A DNA stretch of 64,000 bases from Photobacterium lutimaris (GCF_003025555.1 NZ_PYMH01000004.1:124001-188000); one strand, 5' to 3'. Shown: positions 54,586 to 63,994, counted from the stretch's first letter. Made by a program: numbers and translations. The notes: generated by a model not told the origin, from the letters alone.

Positions 54586-55203
54586 GTGAATATTGAAATC
54601 TGGGTCGCTTATTTCAGCGCGACGGTTATATACAGCCTAATACCTGGTTCAGGTACGATTAATTCAATCAACAATGGTATGGTATATGGTTTTCGAAAAT
54701 CAGTGATATCGATTGTTGGCCTGCAACTTGGCCTTGCATTCTATATTATCCTCATCGGCATGGGGGTCGGTGTACTTGTTTCACAATCGGCTATCGCGTT
54801 TACGGTAATCAAGTGGGTTGGGGTCGCTTATCTGATCTGGCTTGGAATCCAAAAGTTCCGAGAAAATACGCCCACTAATCCAGTTGGTGTTCCATTAGAA
54901 ATCTCTGAATGGAAATTGTTCAGCAAGGCAATTGTTGTGAATCTGAGTAATCCAAAAACAGTTATTTTCTTTGCCGCCCTGCTGCCGCAGTTTATTGATC
55001 CTGCAGGTTCACATAACCTTCAGATTATCCAGATGGGAGCAACGACTATCGCAGTCGATACTTGTGTGATGTTGCTCTATGTCATCTTAGCCGCCAAACT
55101 GTCCTACTACATCAGATCTCCAAGGATAGTAAAAAAGCTCAACCGCATTTTTGGCTCGATGTTTATCAGTTGCGGTGCTCTGTTGGCCGCAGCTAAGGCA
55201 TAG
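54586..55203 (+). CDS. LysE/RhtB-family exporter (LeuE-like)
   Basis: I choose GTG 54586, giving 205 residues; a TTG six codons earlier is possible. The family signature is VIYSLIPGSGTINSINNG, where PGSG replaces the usual PGPN, as in LeuE-type members. KWVGVAYLIWLGIQKFRE and NLSNPKTVIFFAALLPQF follow. Six hydrophobic helices are predicted. These inner-membrane proteins export amino acids, leucine in the E. coli LeuE case. It is convergent with the NCS1 permease gene, separated by a strong terminator. Confidence 0.86.
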   Translation: MNIEIWVAYFSATVIYSLIPGSGTINSINNGMVYGFRKSVISIVGLQLGLAFYIILIGMGVGVLVSQSAIAFTVIKWVGVAYLIWLGIQKFRENTPTNPVGVPLEISEWKLFSKAIVVNLSNPKTVIFFAALLPQFIDPAGSHNLQIIQMGATTIAVDTCVMLLYVILAAKLSYYIRSPRIVKKLNRIFGSMFISCGALLAAAKA

Positions 55204-55208
55204 ATCAA

Positions 55209-55239
55209 AAAATTCCCTTAGCATGCCTAAGGGAATTTT
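55209..55239. terminator. Bidirectional terminator between the exporter and NCS1 genes
   Basis: AAAATTCCCTTAG and CTAAGGGAATTTT, 13 perfect pairs around a CATGC loop, with A and T runs inside the stem so that either strand can terminate. Confidence 0.88.
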
Positions 55240-55273
55240 GATTAAGGATAATTATCCACGTTTATTCTTTCGA

Positions 55274-56530
55274 TTAAGCCTTGTTAGTAGCCAGCTTATC
55301 TTTGGAAGTGCCAATTCGTGAGAATAGGACGTATCCAAGTGATGCGACAAGGATTGAGTCTACAGAAGGGATACCGGTCAATGTGAACCAGCCATTGACG
55401 GTACAAAATCCTATAAATGACCCCGCGCCCCAAGCGACAAATGTGAGCGGCTTAATTGCAGGATCGTTTTCCAGACTTGCTTCGTCATAGCCTTTGCGGC
55501 GGTTGATAAAGTAGTCGGCAATATAGATCCCCGAAATTGGCGGGGTGGCAATACCCAGGAACAACAGGAATGGAATGAACCACGCCATGATATCCATGCT
55601 ACCCACAACGGTAGCAAGAATACCGAGTGCCACTGTGATCTTCCATTTAGGGAATTGAGAGAACAGAGTCGAAACGACAAGCGTGCCTTGGAACATATTA
55701 CCGGCATTACCTGTGATGCAGGCGAAAACCAACAAAATAGCAGCCGGCAGTGTTGTACCAATAACCGCCATTGCCGTTAGCAGTGAACCTTCGGAGGTTA
55801 TGGACCCCGGTACCGCACCTACCAAGAACAATACTGGATAAGCTAAACCAAACGTCAGGATACCAGCGAGTATGGCGTGTTTACGGTTACGAACAAAGCT
55901 ACCAAAATCTGGTGAGGTGGCGACCAGTACAATAATGGTACCCACTACAGAAGATACAGCTGCACCGAAACTCAAGTCGCTGAGTTTTTCTGCCACAGAG
56001 ACTGAGCTGTTAAGTGCCAAGTACAAAATAACAAACATCAGCAGGGCAATGATAGGTACTGCAAACTTCGACACCTTACCCAGCGCCTCAAAACCAAAAG
56101 CAGTAGAGGCAACGAAAATGACACAACCAACTGCAACAATAACAGGAACTGGAAGATCAAGATTGAACTGGGTAGCAAGAAGATCGTGCACACTATGGCC
56201 AAACATATTGGCAGTAACGGCTATCCAGCCAAAGAGACTAATGGCCATGATTATATTGATGGCTGTAGCCCCTTTGCTGCCAAAGGAGTATTTCACGATA
56301 CCATAGGTTGGCAAGCGTGCTTTCTCACCAATAGAGATGTTGATCACAGCGAGCACGGTCAAGATAATGCTACCCACTGCGATAACAGCTGCAGCAGTGC
56401 CTAATGTCATCTGGCTTCCAAGACTAGAGGAGGCCAGCAGTACCGGTGTAACAAGGATCCCGAGCAGGATCATTGCAATTTGGAAACCGGACGCAGTATT
56501 GGATAAATCCGTTTTATTTCTACTACTCAT
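55274..56530 (-). CDS. NCS1-family permease (CodB/allantoin/hydantoin type)
   Basis: Counting from the ATG at 56530 (AAAGG ten bases before) the protein has 418 residues and about twelve helices, the CodB-like NCS1 pattern. PTYGIVKYSFGSKGATAINI and the stretch WIAVTANMFGHSV fit the first-helix and loop signatures. NCS1 members carry nucleobases, allantoin, hydantoins and similar ring ureides with a proton or sodium. It is the last gene of the ureide operon, 80 bases after the AtzF-like gene, and defines the likely entry step. Confidence 0.82.
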   Translation of the reverse strand: MSSRNKTDLSNTASGFQIAMILLGILVTPVLLASSSLGSQMTLGTAAAVIAVGSIILTVLAVINISIGEKARLPTYGIVKYSFGSKGATAINIIMAISLFGWIAVTANMFGHSVHDLLATQFNLDLPVPVIVAVGCVIFVASTAFGFEALGKVSKFAVPIIALLMFVILYLALNSSVSVAEKLSDLSFGAAVSSVVGTIIVLVATSPDFGSFVRNRKHAILAGILTFGLAYPVLFLVGAVPGSITSEGSLLTAMAVIGTTLPAAILLVFACITGNAGNMFQGTLVVSTLFSQFPKWKITVALGILATVVGSMDIMAWFIPFLLFLGIATPPISGIYIADYFINRRKGYDEASLENDPAIKPLTFVAWGAGSFIGFCTVNGWFTLTGIPSVDSILVASLGYVLFSRIGTSKDKLATNKA

Positions 56531-56610
56531 ATGATTATGCCTTTCGTTCACGATTTAATTCGGTTTGAGATGTTCCATGGGCAATAACGTGATGGTTTGC
56601 AGCTGTTTTA

Positions 56611-57009
56611 TTATTCTTCCAGCACGGTTTGGGTTTGAATATAGTTGCGCCAGCCACCGGTAGCTGTGATTTCACGTTGACCGTCAACCAGCCAAAGTTC
56701 GCCAAGAACACCTAATACTTCAGACCCATCGGCCAGTTTCACTTTGCCGATAGACAAACCAGCTGGTTCATTGCTAAGTACCGAAGCGAAGGCTTCCATT
56801 GGTAGCTCCCAAATTTCGAGGTCAACATTGTTGTTTGCTTCAATGGTGCGGATCATCGCAGGGTGGACATCATTGATCGACCACAGGCGATAGTGGCTGT
56901 CGGTTTGGTCTTCACGGATGAATTTACCGCCGACATTGGTGAGGTTTGGGTTAAGCTCAAGACCGCGCATTAACGTGCCGTTTACGGCTAAAAGGGTAGT
57001 GTTCGACAT
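56611..57009 (-). CDS. Free-standing AtzF/allophanate-hydrolase C-terminal-like protein
   Basis: The 132-residue protein (from ATG 57009, GGAG nine bases before; the longer frame from 57051 is unlikely) matches the C-terminal domain of allophanate hydrolases. LLAVNGTLMRGLELNPNL, DSHYRLWSINDVHPAM, LEIWELPMEAFASVL and GELWLVDGQREITATGGWR are the shared pattern, a gamma-glutamyl-cyclotransferase-like fold. In the full enzyme this domain handles the decarboxylation that follows amide cleavage. Here it is alone with no amidase domain. Its place between carbamate kinase and the permease suggests a job in the same pathway. Confidence 0.78.
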   Translation of the reverse strand: MSNTTLLAVNGTLMRGLELNPNLTNVGGKFIREDQTDSHYRLWSINDVHPAMIRTIEANNNVDLEIWELPMEAFASVLSNEPAGLSIGKVKLADGSEVLGVLGELWLVDGQREITATGGWRNYIQTQTVLEE

Positions 57010-57057
57010 AAGGTGTACTCCGTTAAAAGTGGTCCGGTCATACCGGACCAAGTTGAA

Positions 57058-58014
57058 TTAGTGGTTATTGCGAATCCAGGTGCCTGTCGTACCATCGATA
57101 GCTTGGATTAATGTACTGGCTTTGGTGATCACACCTGCACCTGCGGGGTTGCCGTCAAGAAAGTGCAGCAGGGCGTCGACTTTAGGCTTCATAGAGCCCT
57201 CTCCAAACTGCCCTTGTTCGCCAAGAGCTTTTGCATCGCTTGGCGTGAGCTTGTCCAGCCATTGCTGCTCGGGAGTGCCAAAGTTGATAGCGACTTTCTC
57301 GACGCCTGTCGGGATGATCAGCATGTCGGCCTGTAATTCTTTGGCAAGCAACGCGGAAGATACATCTTTGTCGATCACGGCTTCGACACCGATCAAGTCA
57401 CCATTTTCATTGCGCTCAACCGGAATACCACCACCACCACCGGCAATGACCAATGAACCACAATCCAGTAAGGTTTTGATGCTATCGATTTCAATCACTT
57501 CTTGTGGGCTTGGGCTGGCAACACAGCGGCGCCAGCCACGGCCGGCATCTTCCATGATGTGCCAATTGAGCTCTGCTGCGTATTTTTCGGCAGTGGCTTT
57601 GTCCATAAATGAGCCAATGGGCTTGTTCGGTGTTTGGAACGCCGGATCTTGAGGATCAACCCGAGTTTGCGTCACAAGTGTTACCACTGGGCGAGTAAGC
57701 CCGCGGCGCTGTAATTCATTGTTTAATGCTTTCTGGAACATGTAGCCGATCGCGCCTTGGGTATCACCGACGGCATAGTCGACCGGTACCGGGTCAACTT
57801 CATGGGCAGCCAATTCTGAGCGACGAAGAATAAATCCGACTTGCGGGCCATTGCCGTGGGTTAGGACCAAATCCCAACCACGCTCGATTAAATCCACGAG
57901 GTAACCAACGTTATTGGTCACGGTTTGGTACTGAGCCTGAATAGAGCAATGTGCGTTATCGTCAATCAGGGCATTACCGCCAAAAGCGACAACGGCTAAG
58001 GGTTTCTTATTCAT
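57058..58014 (-). CDS. Carbamate kinase (ArcC/YbcF family)
   Basis: The 318-residue protein has the carbamate kinase fold: VVAFGGNALIDD at the start, LTHGNGPQVGFIL, VDYAVGDTQGAIGYM and IAGGGGGIPVERNENGDL, then VIDKDVSSALLA near the nucleotide site. It makes ATP, CO2 and ammonia from carbamoyl phosphate and ADP in catabolism. It follows the YlbE gene by nine bases, so it acts on the carbamoyl phosphate made by the three-protein transcarbamylase. It corresponds to YbcF (AllK) of E. coli. Confidence 0.93.
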   Translation of the reverse strand: MNKKPLAVVAFGGNALIDDNAHCSIQAQYQTVTNNVGYLVDLIERGWDLVLTHGNGPQVGFILRRSELAAHEVDPVPVDYAVGDTQGAIGYMFQKALNNELQRRGLTRPVVTLVTQTRVDPQDPAFQTPNKPIGSFMDKATAEKYAAELNWHIMEDAGRGWRRCVASPSPQEVIEIDSIKTLLDCGSLVIAGGGGGIPVERNENGDLIGVEAVIDKDVSSALLAKELQADMLIIPTGVEKVAINFGTPEQQWLDKLTPSDAKALGEQGQFGEGSMKPKVDALLHFLDGNPAGAGVITKASTLIQAIDGTTGTWIRNNH

Positions 58015-58023
58015 CTTGGGCTC

Positions 58024-59436
58024 CTAGCGGTAGTGTTGGGTAGCGAGTGAATGCAGTGCATCAACAAAGCATTGCATCGGTGCTGTGGTGATACCGGCAC
58101 CAATCTGACCCACACCGGCTTGCTTGTGGGCGATACCGGTATTGATAATTGGCAGTACGGAATGATCAACCACCTTGCGGGCATCAATACCTGCAGCGGT
58201 TGGTGCAAAGTTAAGTGCAGGTAGGGTAAAGGCCGGATTGCCACCCAGCGTAATCGCTTGCATCGAGCGGCTGTTATTTGTTGCATCTGCTGGTGTACCA
58301 CCGACAAATTTCACGATGGCTGGCGAGGACGCCATCGCAAAGCCACCCACACCGGCTGTCTCGGTAATAGCACTGTCGCCCAAATCAGCCGCTGCATCTT
58401 CAACGCCAAAACCTGGGAAGAAAAGCCCATTAACGGGGTTCGCCGGGGCTTGGAACCATGTGTTACCAGTGCCAGAAAGACGGATACCAAAATTGACACC
58501 GTTACGGGCCATAACGGTAACCATGGTGCTGCTCGGTACGTTTTCGGCGGCTTTAAGCATGCTCTTACAAGCAGCCATCGAGAGGTTCAGGAAGAAATGA
58601 TCATTGGCAGTAATAAAGCCGACAGCACGCTGAATCTGTTCAGGGGGCTGTGAGGTTTTTAGTAGAGCCGGTACCAGTTGTTTTAGCAGTAAACCTGTTG
58701 CTGCCGCATTGCGGTTGTGGACTTCATCACCCATATGTAGCGCTTGGGCCATGATCGGCTTCAGTTCGATTGGACCTGACTGCGCCAGCATGGCTTTCAT
58801 TGCCTGCGCAAGCTCAGTGCCCATCCATTCAAGGCGCTCAATAACGGCTTCGCTGTTGGCACCAAAACGTAATACTTTGCCAAGACCTTCGTTAAAGTTG
58901 CTATATACACGCTCATTATCATTCGCTGGATTTTCGACAACCCATAACGGCATAGAGCGGCTGATGATACCTGCCATTGGGCCAACGGCATCATAGTGGT
59001 GGCAAGGTTCAAATATAACTTCACCATCTAGGACTAATGCTTCAGCCTGCTCAAGGTTTTGTGCCCATTTCTCAAATAAAATGGCACCTAAAATCGCGCC
59101 CTGAACAGGACCGCACATGTCTTGCCAAGCAATCGGAGGACCTGCATGTAAAATCAGTTTCTTCTCTGAAAGTGCTGGTATTGCTTCACCTGCGAGCATG
59201 ACATCAACGAGCAATGGCTGGGCGGCAAGATAACGCTGCATAGCTGTTTGGTTGGCCAGTTCAATTTCAGGTTGGTTCAGTAAATCAGCAAGGGCGAGGC
59301 CGCCATCACGATCGCCACCAGCTGGCGGTTGCCAGTTCATGGCAATGGCATCACCGCCGGCGCGCTCAATGTTAGTTGCAAAGCTCGCTAGACCGGCATT
59401 AAGGACTGTAAGCTTTTGAGAGAAAAGTGCTTTCAT
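58024..59436 (-). CDS. ylbE: YlbE-type (DUF1116) oxamate carbamoyltransferase subunit
   Basis: The 470-residue protein has the DUF1116 pattern of E. coli YlbE, now described as AllG, one of three proteins of oxamic transcarbamylase. Motifs include LHAGPPIAWQDMCGPVQGAI, CHHYDAVGPMAGIISRSMP and HNRNAAATGLLLKQLVPAL. The enzyme splits oxalurate and phosphate to oxamate and carbamoyl phosphate. It lies 14 bases after the fdrA gene and nine before the kinase gene. The residue-level roles of this family are not known to me. Confidence 0.88.
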   Translation of the reverse strand: MKALFSQKLTVLNAGLASFATNIERAGGDAIAMNWQPPAGGDRDGGLALADLLNQPEIELANQTAMQRYLAAQPLLVDVMLAGEAIPALSEKKLILHAGPPIAWQDMCGPVQGAILGAILFEKWAQNLEQAEALVLDGEVIFEPCHHYDAVGPMAGIISRSMPLWVVENPANDNERVYSNFNEGLGKVLRFGANSEAVIERLEWMGTELAQAMKAMLAQSGPIELKPIMAQALHMGDEVHNRNAAATGLLLKQLVPALLKTSQPPEQIQRAVGFITANDHFFLNLSMAACKSMLKAAENVPSSTMVTVMARNGVNFGIRLSGTGNTWFQAPANPVNGLFFPGFGVEDAAADLGDSAITETAGVGGFAMASSPAIVKFVGGTPADATNNSRSMQAITLGGNPAFTLPALNFAPTAAGIDARKVVDHSVLPIINTGIAHKQAGVGQIGAGITTAPMQCFVDALHSLATQHYR

Positions 59437-59450
59437 TGAAAATTACCTAG

Positions 59451-61004
59451 TTAGCCAAGTTGAGAGACAATATGAGCGGCGAGATGCGCAGCATCGGCAT
59501 TACTGTCAGCCAGCAAGACACCGGCTTCTGCCAGTGAATGACGGATCAAGTCACGTGATTGAGGATCCTGTTCGGTGCCACAAACATGCGCAATAAAGAC
59601 AGGAGGAGCGGCTTGCTCGCGGTGAACTTGGGCAATAATGGCAAGGAGTTCCGACAAAGGTTGTTCAGAGGCACCATAGCCTAAGACAACATCAAACAGC
59701 ACCACAGCAGTATTCGGATCCTGGGCATCTTGAAGAATGCGCTGATTACGTAAACTTGGGTCGATCATTGGGTGAGGGCGACCTTGGGTAAAGTCGTCAT
59801 CGCCAAGGTCAACAATAGTGTGCTGTTGACTGCTCCAGACATCATCAAGCAACTGATTACCCTTGCTTGGGGTATTTGAGTACGCGTTAAGTCCATACTG
59901 AGAAGCAATGATCTGGGCTTCAAAGCAGAAGGTACCGCCGGCAAACACCCCTCTTATATAACGTTGAGTGGCTGTGAGCTGGGTTTTGAATTTTTCGATC
60001 TGCTGTTCTGCTGCTTTTAGGCTGATTTGTGTCTGTGTTATAGCTTGTGGGATGTCTTGATTGCCTAGGATTGCAACTGCGACTTCAGCAGAGTGCGCTA
60101 ATGAGTCAGCGAAATAAACACTCTCTACTGATGGCTCAGTGTGACTGGCACCGAGGAAATGCACGACAACGGGCTTATCGATTTTCGATGCGCTTGCAAG
60201 GATTGATTCAGCAATTGCTTCAGCTGGTGGCTTGGAGATCAATACGATAACTTGTGTTTCATCATCATCGGCAAGTGCCTGCAGGCCATGTAACATTGAA
60301 ATGCCACCAACGTCCTGATGCAGATCATGGCCGCCCGTTCCCAAGGCTTGTGATACCCCTTCGCCAAGCTGATGAATGCGGCAGGTTGCTTCTTGCAAAC
60401 CAGTACCAGAAGCCGCGACAACACCAATGGCACCACGGCGGACAACGTTGGCAAAACCAAGAGGAATACCATTAATAATGGCCGTACCACAGTCTGGACC
60501 CATGACCATTAATGCTTTTTGTTGCGCGAGTTGTTTGATACGTTTTTCATCATCGAGTGACACGTTGTCACTGAACATCATGACATTCAGGCCAAGTCTC
60601 AGCGCCTTCATCGCTTCTGCTGCCGCGTACTCTCCAGGCACGGAAATCAGGGCGAGGTTAGCGTCGGGGTGCTGTTCTAAACCAAGTGCAAAACTAGTGA
60701 GAGGTTGCGAGAACTGCTGGCCATCATTGTCTGTATCGGGCTTGGCTGTCAGCGCAGTTTGTGCGTGCTCAATGGCTTCATTACATGCATCTTCATCACC
60801 TCTAACCGCAATGACGAGATCGTTAGGCTTGGCCGTGATATTAGTACCAAAACCGGCATCAGCCATGCGGGATAAGTTTGCCTCTGTCCCCATAACAACC
60901 GAAGCTTCCTCGATGCCATCAATTTTATTAAGGCGGGCTGAAATCTGCATCAGGGAAACAGAATCCTGATAAAGATTTTCAAACGCTTTATATTTAATAA
61001 CCAT
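59451..61004 (-). CDS. fdrA: FdrA-type oxamate carbamoyltransferase subunit
   Basis: The 517-residue protein matches E. coli FdrA (AllF) in its first 480 residues. DSVSLMQISARLNKIDG, NLALISVPGEYAAAEAMKAL, LMVMGPDCGTAIINGIPL and VAASGTGLQEATCRI form the CoA-ligase-like fold, and FAGGTFCFEA and DLGDDDFTQGRPHPMIDPS mark the second half. It is shorter than E. coli FdrA (about 555). In E. coli three proteins FdrA, YlbE and YlbF together form oxamic transcarbamylase. It is followed by ylbE after 14 bases. Confidence 0.9.
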   Translation of the reverse strand: MVIKYKAFENLYQDSVSLMQISARLNKIDGIEEASVVMGTEANLSRMADAGFGTNITAKPNDLVIAVRGDEDACNEAIEHAQTALTAKPDTDNDGQQFSQPLTSFALGLEQHPDANLALISVPGEYAAAEAMKALRLGLNVMMFSDNVSLDDEKRIKQLAQQKALMVMGPDCGTAIINGIPLGFANVVRRGAIGVVAASGTGLQEATCRIHQLGEGVSQALGTGGHDLHQDVGGISMLHGLQALADDDETQVIVLISKPPAEAIAESILASASKIDKPVVVHFLGASHTEPSVESVYFADSLAHSAEVAVAILGNQDIPQAITQTQISLKAAEQQIEKFKTQLTATQRYIRGVFAGGTFCFEAQIIASQYGLNAYSNTPSKGNQLLDDVWSSQQHTIVDLGDDDFTQGRPHPMIDPSLRNQRILQDAQDPNTAVVLFDVVLGYGASEQPLSELLAIIAQVHREQAAPPVFIAHVCGTEQDPQSRDLIRHSLAEAGVLLADSNADAAHLAAHIVSQLG

Positions 61005-61029
61005 ATAAATACCAGTCAGTTTAAACGTG

Positions 61030-61878
61030 TTAACTCAGTAATAATTTATTTATGCAGTACACAATGCCTGCAATCGTATCGGCACCGGAGCTTGAACCAA
61101 TAAGTAGATTGGTTGTTATCGCGGTCTCAATTGTTAGCCTATCTGTCGCCGTAAATAAGTAATAAACCAGCCATTGCACTGGTTTTGAAAAATGCTGTGA
61201 TAGTGCTAGCGTTAAATAATGTGCGCTGATATCCGTTGTCTTGCTAATATCTCTAGGCACTTGTATTTGAAAACGTTGATAGGTGGTGGCTGCATCAGGG
61301 TGTGCCTCTCTTACGTAAGATAATACGGCTAGTACTCCGAGCAGGAAATCATCACCTGATGGTGTTAGTCCTTTACCACGACCTATGTTTTCGACTAATT
61401 GTTCTGGTAAAGAGTAAATACAACGCGGTGTATTTAATCCTAGGTACTGTATATATTCAGAAATAGAGATAAATGGCTGTTTTTCTTTTTCAGAAATATA
61501 TTCTGCGAATATTCTTTCTGCGATGAGAATGTTATGCCAAACTCTCTTTTTATTTATGAAAGGCAAAGGTGGTGCTTGCTGCCAATTGGTTGCAACGACA
61601 GTATTTATTGCCAATCTAGAAGGCGGCTTAAGGCGAATTATCTCCCCTCGCATAAATACGGTATCGCCCACGTTTACCATTGTGGTTAAGTCTTGTAGCG
61701 ACCTAAAGTCACACTGATATGCAGTGGGGGTCGCTGGTAATGTGTCATCGAGTAGGGATACCCAAGGTGTCTCTTTTAGGTCTGTCTTTATATTCACTGA
61801 CCGCCGAAAGACACTGTGTACCTTGCCATTGAATGGTTGAGTTGGGCAAAGGTATCCCTTAGTAAGCGCAAGGATCAT
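61030..61878 (-). CDS. ylbF: YlbF-type (DUF2877) oxamate carbamoyltransferase subunit
   Basis: The 282-residue protein carries the DUF2877 marks GRGKGLTPSGDDFLLGVLA and LIGSSSGADTIAGI. In E. coli the homologous YlbF (AllH) is the third oxamic transcarbamylase protein. There is no signal peptide. The gene lies nine bases after the isochorismatase-like gene and 25 before fdrA. Sequence identity with YlbF is moderate by eye but the two glycine-rich motifs and the gene order are firm. Confidence 0.82.
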   Translation of the reverse strand: MILALTKGYLCPTQPFNGKVHSVFRRSVNIKTDLKETPWVSLLDDTLPATPTAYQCDFRSLQDLTTMVNVGDTVFMRGEIIRLKPPSRLAINTVVATNWQQAPPLPFINKKRVWHNILIAERIFAEYISEKEKQPFISISEYIQYLGLNTPRCIYSLPEQLVENIGRGKGLTPSGDDFLLGVLAVLSYVREAHPDAATTYQRFQIQVPRDISKTTDISAHYLTLALSQHFSKPVQWLVYYLFTATDRLTIETAITTNLLIGSSSGADTIAGIVYCINKLLLS

Positions 61879-61887
61879 TGCTGCAGC

Positions 61888-62550
61888 TTACTTTAGACCC
61901 TCGATAATATTTTCAGCGTTAGAGACCCAGCCGAAAATTGCACCCTGAGCTTTTATCATTTCAAGTGCATACTTCTGGAATTCTGGGAAATAAGAACCAA
62001 CGCAGTCTTCTGGGATAATGCACTCATAACCACGGTCGTTTGCTTCACGTACTGTCGTGTTAACACAGACTTCAGTTGTCACGCCACAAACAATCAGGGT
62101 CTTGATATTGCGGTTTTGCAGAATCAGGTGAAGGTCGGTTTGATAGAAAGCCCCTTTACCGGGTTTATCGATAACAGGCTCGCCAGCGATAGGGTAGAGT
62201 TCTGGAATAATGTCATGGCCTTCTTCGCCACGAATAAGAATACGTCCTTTTGGACCCGTTTCACCAATAAACGTTTTGCCGCCACGAGTTAACTTCGCTG
62301 GTGGGCAATCACTAAGGTCGGCACGGTGACCTTCACGAGTATGAATAACCATCATTCCGGTATCGCGCGCTGCCTGAAGCACTTTTCCGCAAGGCTCAAT
62401 GGCAGAGCGAACCAGAGAAACGTCATTACCTAGTGCTTCACCGAAACCACCAGGTTCAACAAAGTCACGTTGCATGTCAATGACGACTAAGGCTGTCGTT
62501 TCAGGTGTAAATTCTAGGGCAAAGGGTTCGGCATTAAATGTTCTAGTCAT
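61888..62550 (-). CDS. Isochorismatase-family amidohydrolase, biuret-hydrolase-like
   Basis: The 220-residue protein has the cysteine-hydrolase triad: Asp25 in VVIDMQRDF, a Lys in DKPGKG (129 or 132) and Cys162 in [11 protein letters not shown]. It resembles Rhizobium biuret hydrolase along most of its length ([50 protein letters not shown]). It would release ammonia from a ureide such as biuret. The closest activity cannot be chosen from sequence; N-carbamoylsarcosine amidase and ureidoacrylate hydrolase are relatives. It is the first gene of the operon. Confidence 0.85.
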   Translation of the reverse strand: MTRTFNAEPFALEFTPETTALVVIDMQRDFVEPGGFGEALGNDVSLVRSAIEPCGKVLQAARDTGMMVIHTREGHRADLSDCPPAKLTRGGKTFIGETGPKGRILIRGEEGHDIIPELYPIAGEPVIDKPGKGAFYQTDLHLILQNRNIKTLIVCGVTTEVCVNTTVREANDRGYECIIPEDCVGSYFPEFQKYALEMIKAQGAIFGWVSNAENIIEGLK

Positions 62551-62849
62551 AGTTTAATAACCTTTAATTATTGGGTCAGGCTAACTCTTAGTGGTTAGCA
62601 CAGAACTGATATTATCCAGCTGTGACTAATTAAAAAAGTGAGTAAATCAGACCTCTAAAATCAAAGATTTTGATGAGTCATGCATTGATGCGTGACTCAT
62701 CACATTATTATGGTGTTCAATGGCTGTGACTGGGGACAAATCACAGTTTACTGGCTTACATCGAAAAAACTGATGTGTCGTTTCAGCTTTTTTACTGGGG
62801 TAAATGCTGGAAAATCAGAACTGGATCACGGGGAGTGAGCTCGCCGTTT
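62551..62849. other. Promoter region of the ureide operon
   Basis: No gene is seen. The region holds the operon promoter, the 32-base palindrome at 62671-62702, and a weak T-run hairpin near 62770 that may end the LysR transcript. Confidence 0.5.
62671..62702. promoter_or_regulatory. 32-base palindrome upstream of the ureide operon
   Basis: TGATGAGTCATGCAT and ATGCGTGACTCATCA pair over 15 bases with one mismatch (T-G) around a TG centre. It lies about 120 bases before the first gene and 148 after the LysR stop. No T-run follows, so an operator or attenuator is more likely than a terminator. Confidence 0.6.
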
Positions 62850-63752
62850 TTAACGGCACCACAGACTGGTTTTTTCTGGCTGCATTAAATATTCGATACA
62901 CCAGTTTAATACGGGGCTTTCACGGTTAGCATGCCAGGCATAAAATAGCTGTGTTGGCTGCTTATGTTCCACGATGGCTTTCTTAATGATCGTCCCTTGA
63001 TCCAACAAGCTCTTAATGCGGTGGTGGGGGATATAGCCGATCCCGACACCACGCTCAACCATCTTTATCGCGGTTGTTAACTCTGGGGCGTAAATGATCT
63101 TCTGCCCTGTGAGTGACCAGGTATCTTGTGGTGAGATATGTTGTGATGTGTCTTTCACAACGATGGCAGGGTAATACCGTAACTGTTCTGCGGTTAATAC
63201 TGTGATCTGGCTCGCCAGTGGATGCGATTGTGCAACGATGAAATCCCACTCAATGTCGCCAATGGAGTGGTAGACAATACCTTCCATCTTTGGTGCTGAG
63301 TGGGGGGCTCCAATGACAAGATCGGCTCGCCTATCATATAACGCATCCCAACAACCGTTATAAACTTCCGTTTTGATCGAAACTTGAGTCGAAGGAAATT
63401 GATGGTTTAGTTGTTCGATTAAATCAATGAGGCCATCACGATTAATAATATTATTAATTGCAATCGAAAATGATACATCAACCCCTGTGCTGATCATGGC
63501 TGTATTGCGAACCAATTCCTCGTAGGAGTCGAGCATCCACTGGCTTTGGTCGATAAAATATTGTCCCGCAGGTGTCAGCTTTACCTGCCGACCGGTTCGG
63601 TCAAATAATGAAAACCCAAGCTCCTCTTCCATTTTTTTTACGGTATAGCTAACGGCTGAAGGTACACGGTTGAGCCGCTCAGCGGCAACGGCAAAACTAC
63701 CTGATTTAGCGATGACATGAATGGTTTTAAGCGCGTCTTTAGACAGAGGCAT
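62850..63752 (-). CDS. LysR-family regulator of the ureide operon
   Basis: I start at ATG 63752 (GGAAA six bases before), which gives 300 residues; the longer frame from 63806 lacks likeness. The helix-turn-helix reads SGSFAVAAERLNRVPSAVSY, with an Arg-rich wing. The effector domain begins near residue 90. It lies upstream of the seven-gene operon in the same orientation, with about 300 bases between. It is the obvious candidate activator. Confidence 0.88.
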   Translation of the reverse strand: MPLSKDALKTIHVIAKSGSFAVAAERLNRVPSAVSYTVKKMEEELGFSLFDRTGRQVKLTPAGQYFIDQSQWMLDSYEELVRNTAMISTGVDVSFSIAINNIINRDGLIDLIEQLNHQFPSTQVSIKTEVYNGCWDALYDRRADLVIGAPHSAPKMEGIVYHSIGDIEWDFIVAQSHPLASQITVLTAEQLRYYPAIVVKDTSQHISPQDTWSLTGQKIIYAPELTTAIKMVERGVGIGYIPHHRIKSLLDQGTIIKKAIVEHKQPTQLFYAWHANRESPVLNWCIEYLMQPEKTSLWCR

Positions 63753-63994
63753 GCTGATTTCCGAAATAGCGAGGTTGATAAAATTATATGTTTTTGTCGA
63801 TGACAATCAACATTTTGGAACCATTTACAAGCTCAGCTTCACAGCTTGATTTCAATGCCATTCAAAATAGTTTCGTCATTTCAACGTCTTCTTTAGACTG
63901 CTTTCCACACATATGTACCTCAATCATGCTGATAGCCTGTTGTTACAAATTGTAGAGGAGCTACTATTAACGTGAACATGCGAGGAGAAATCAA

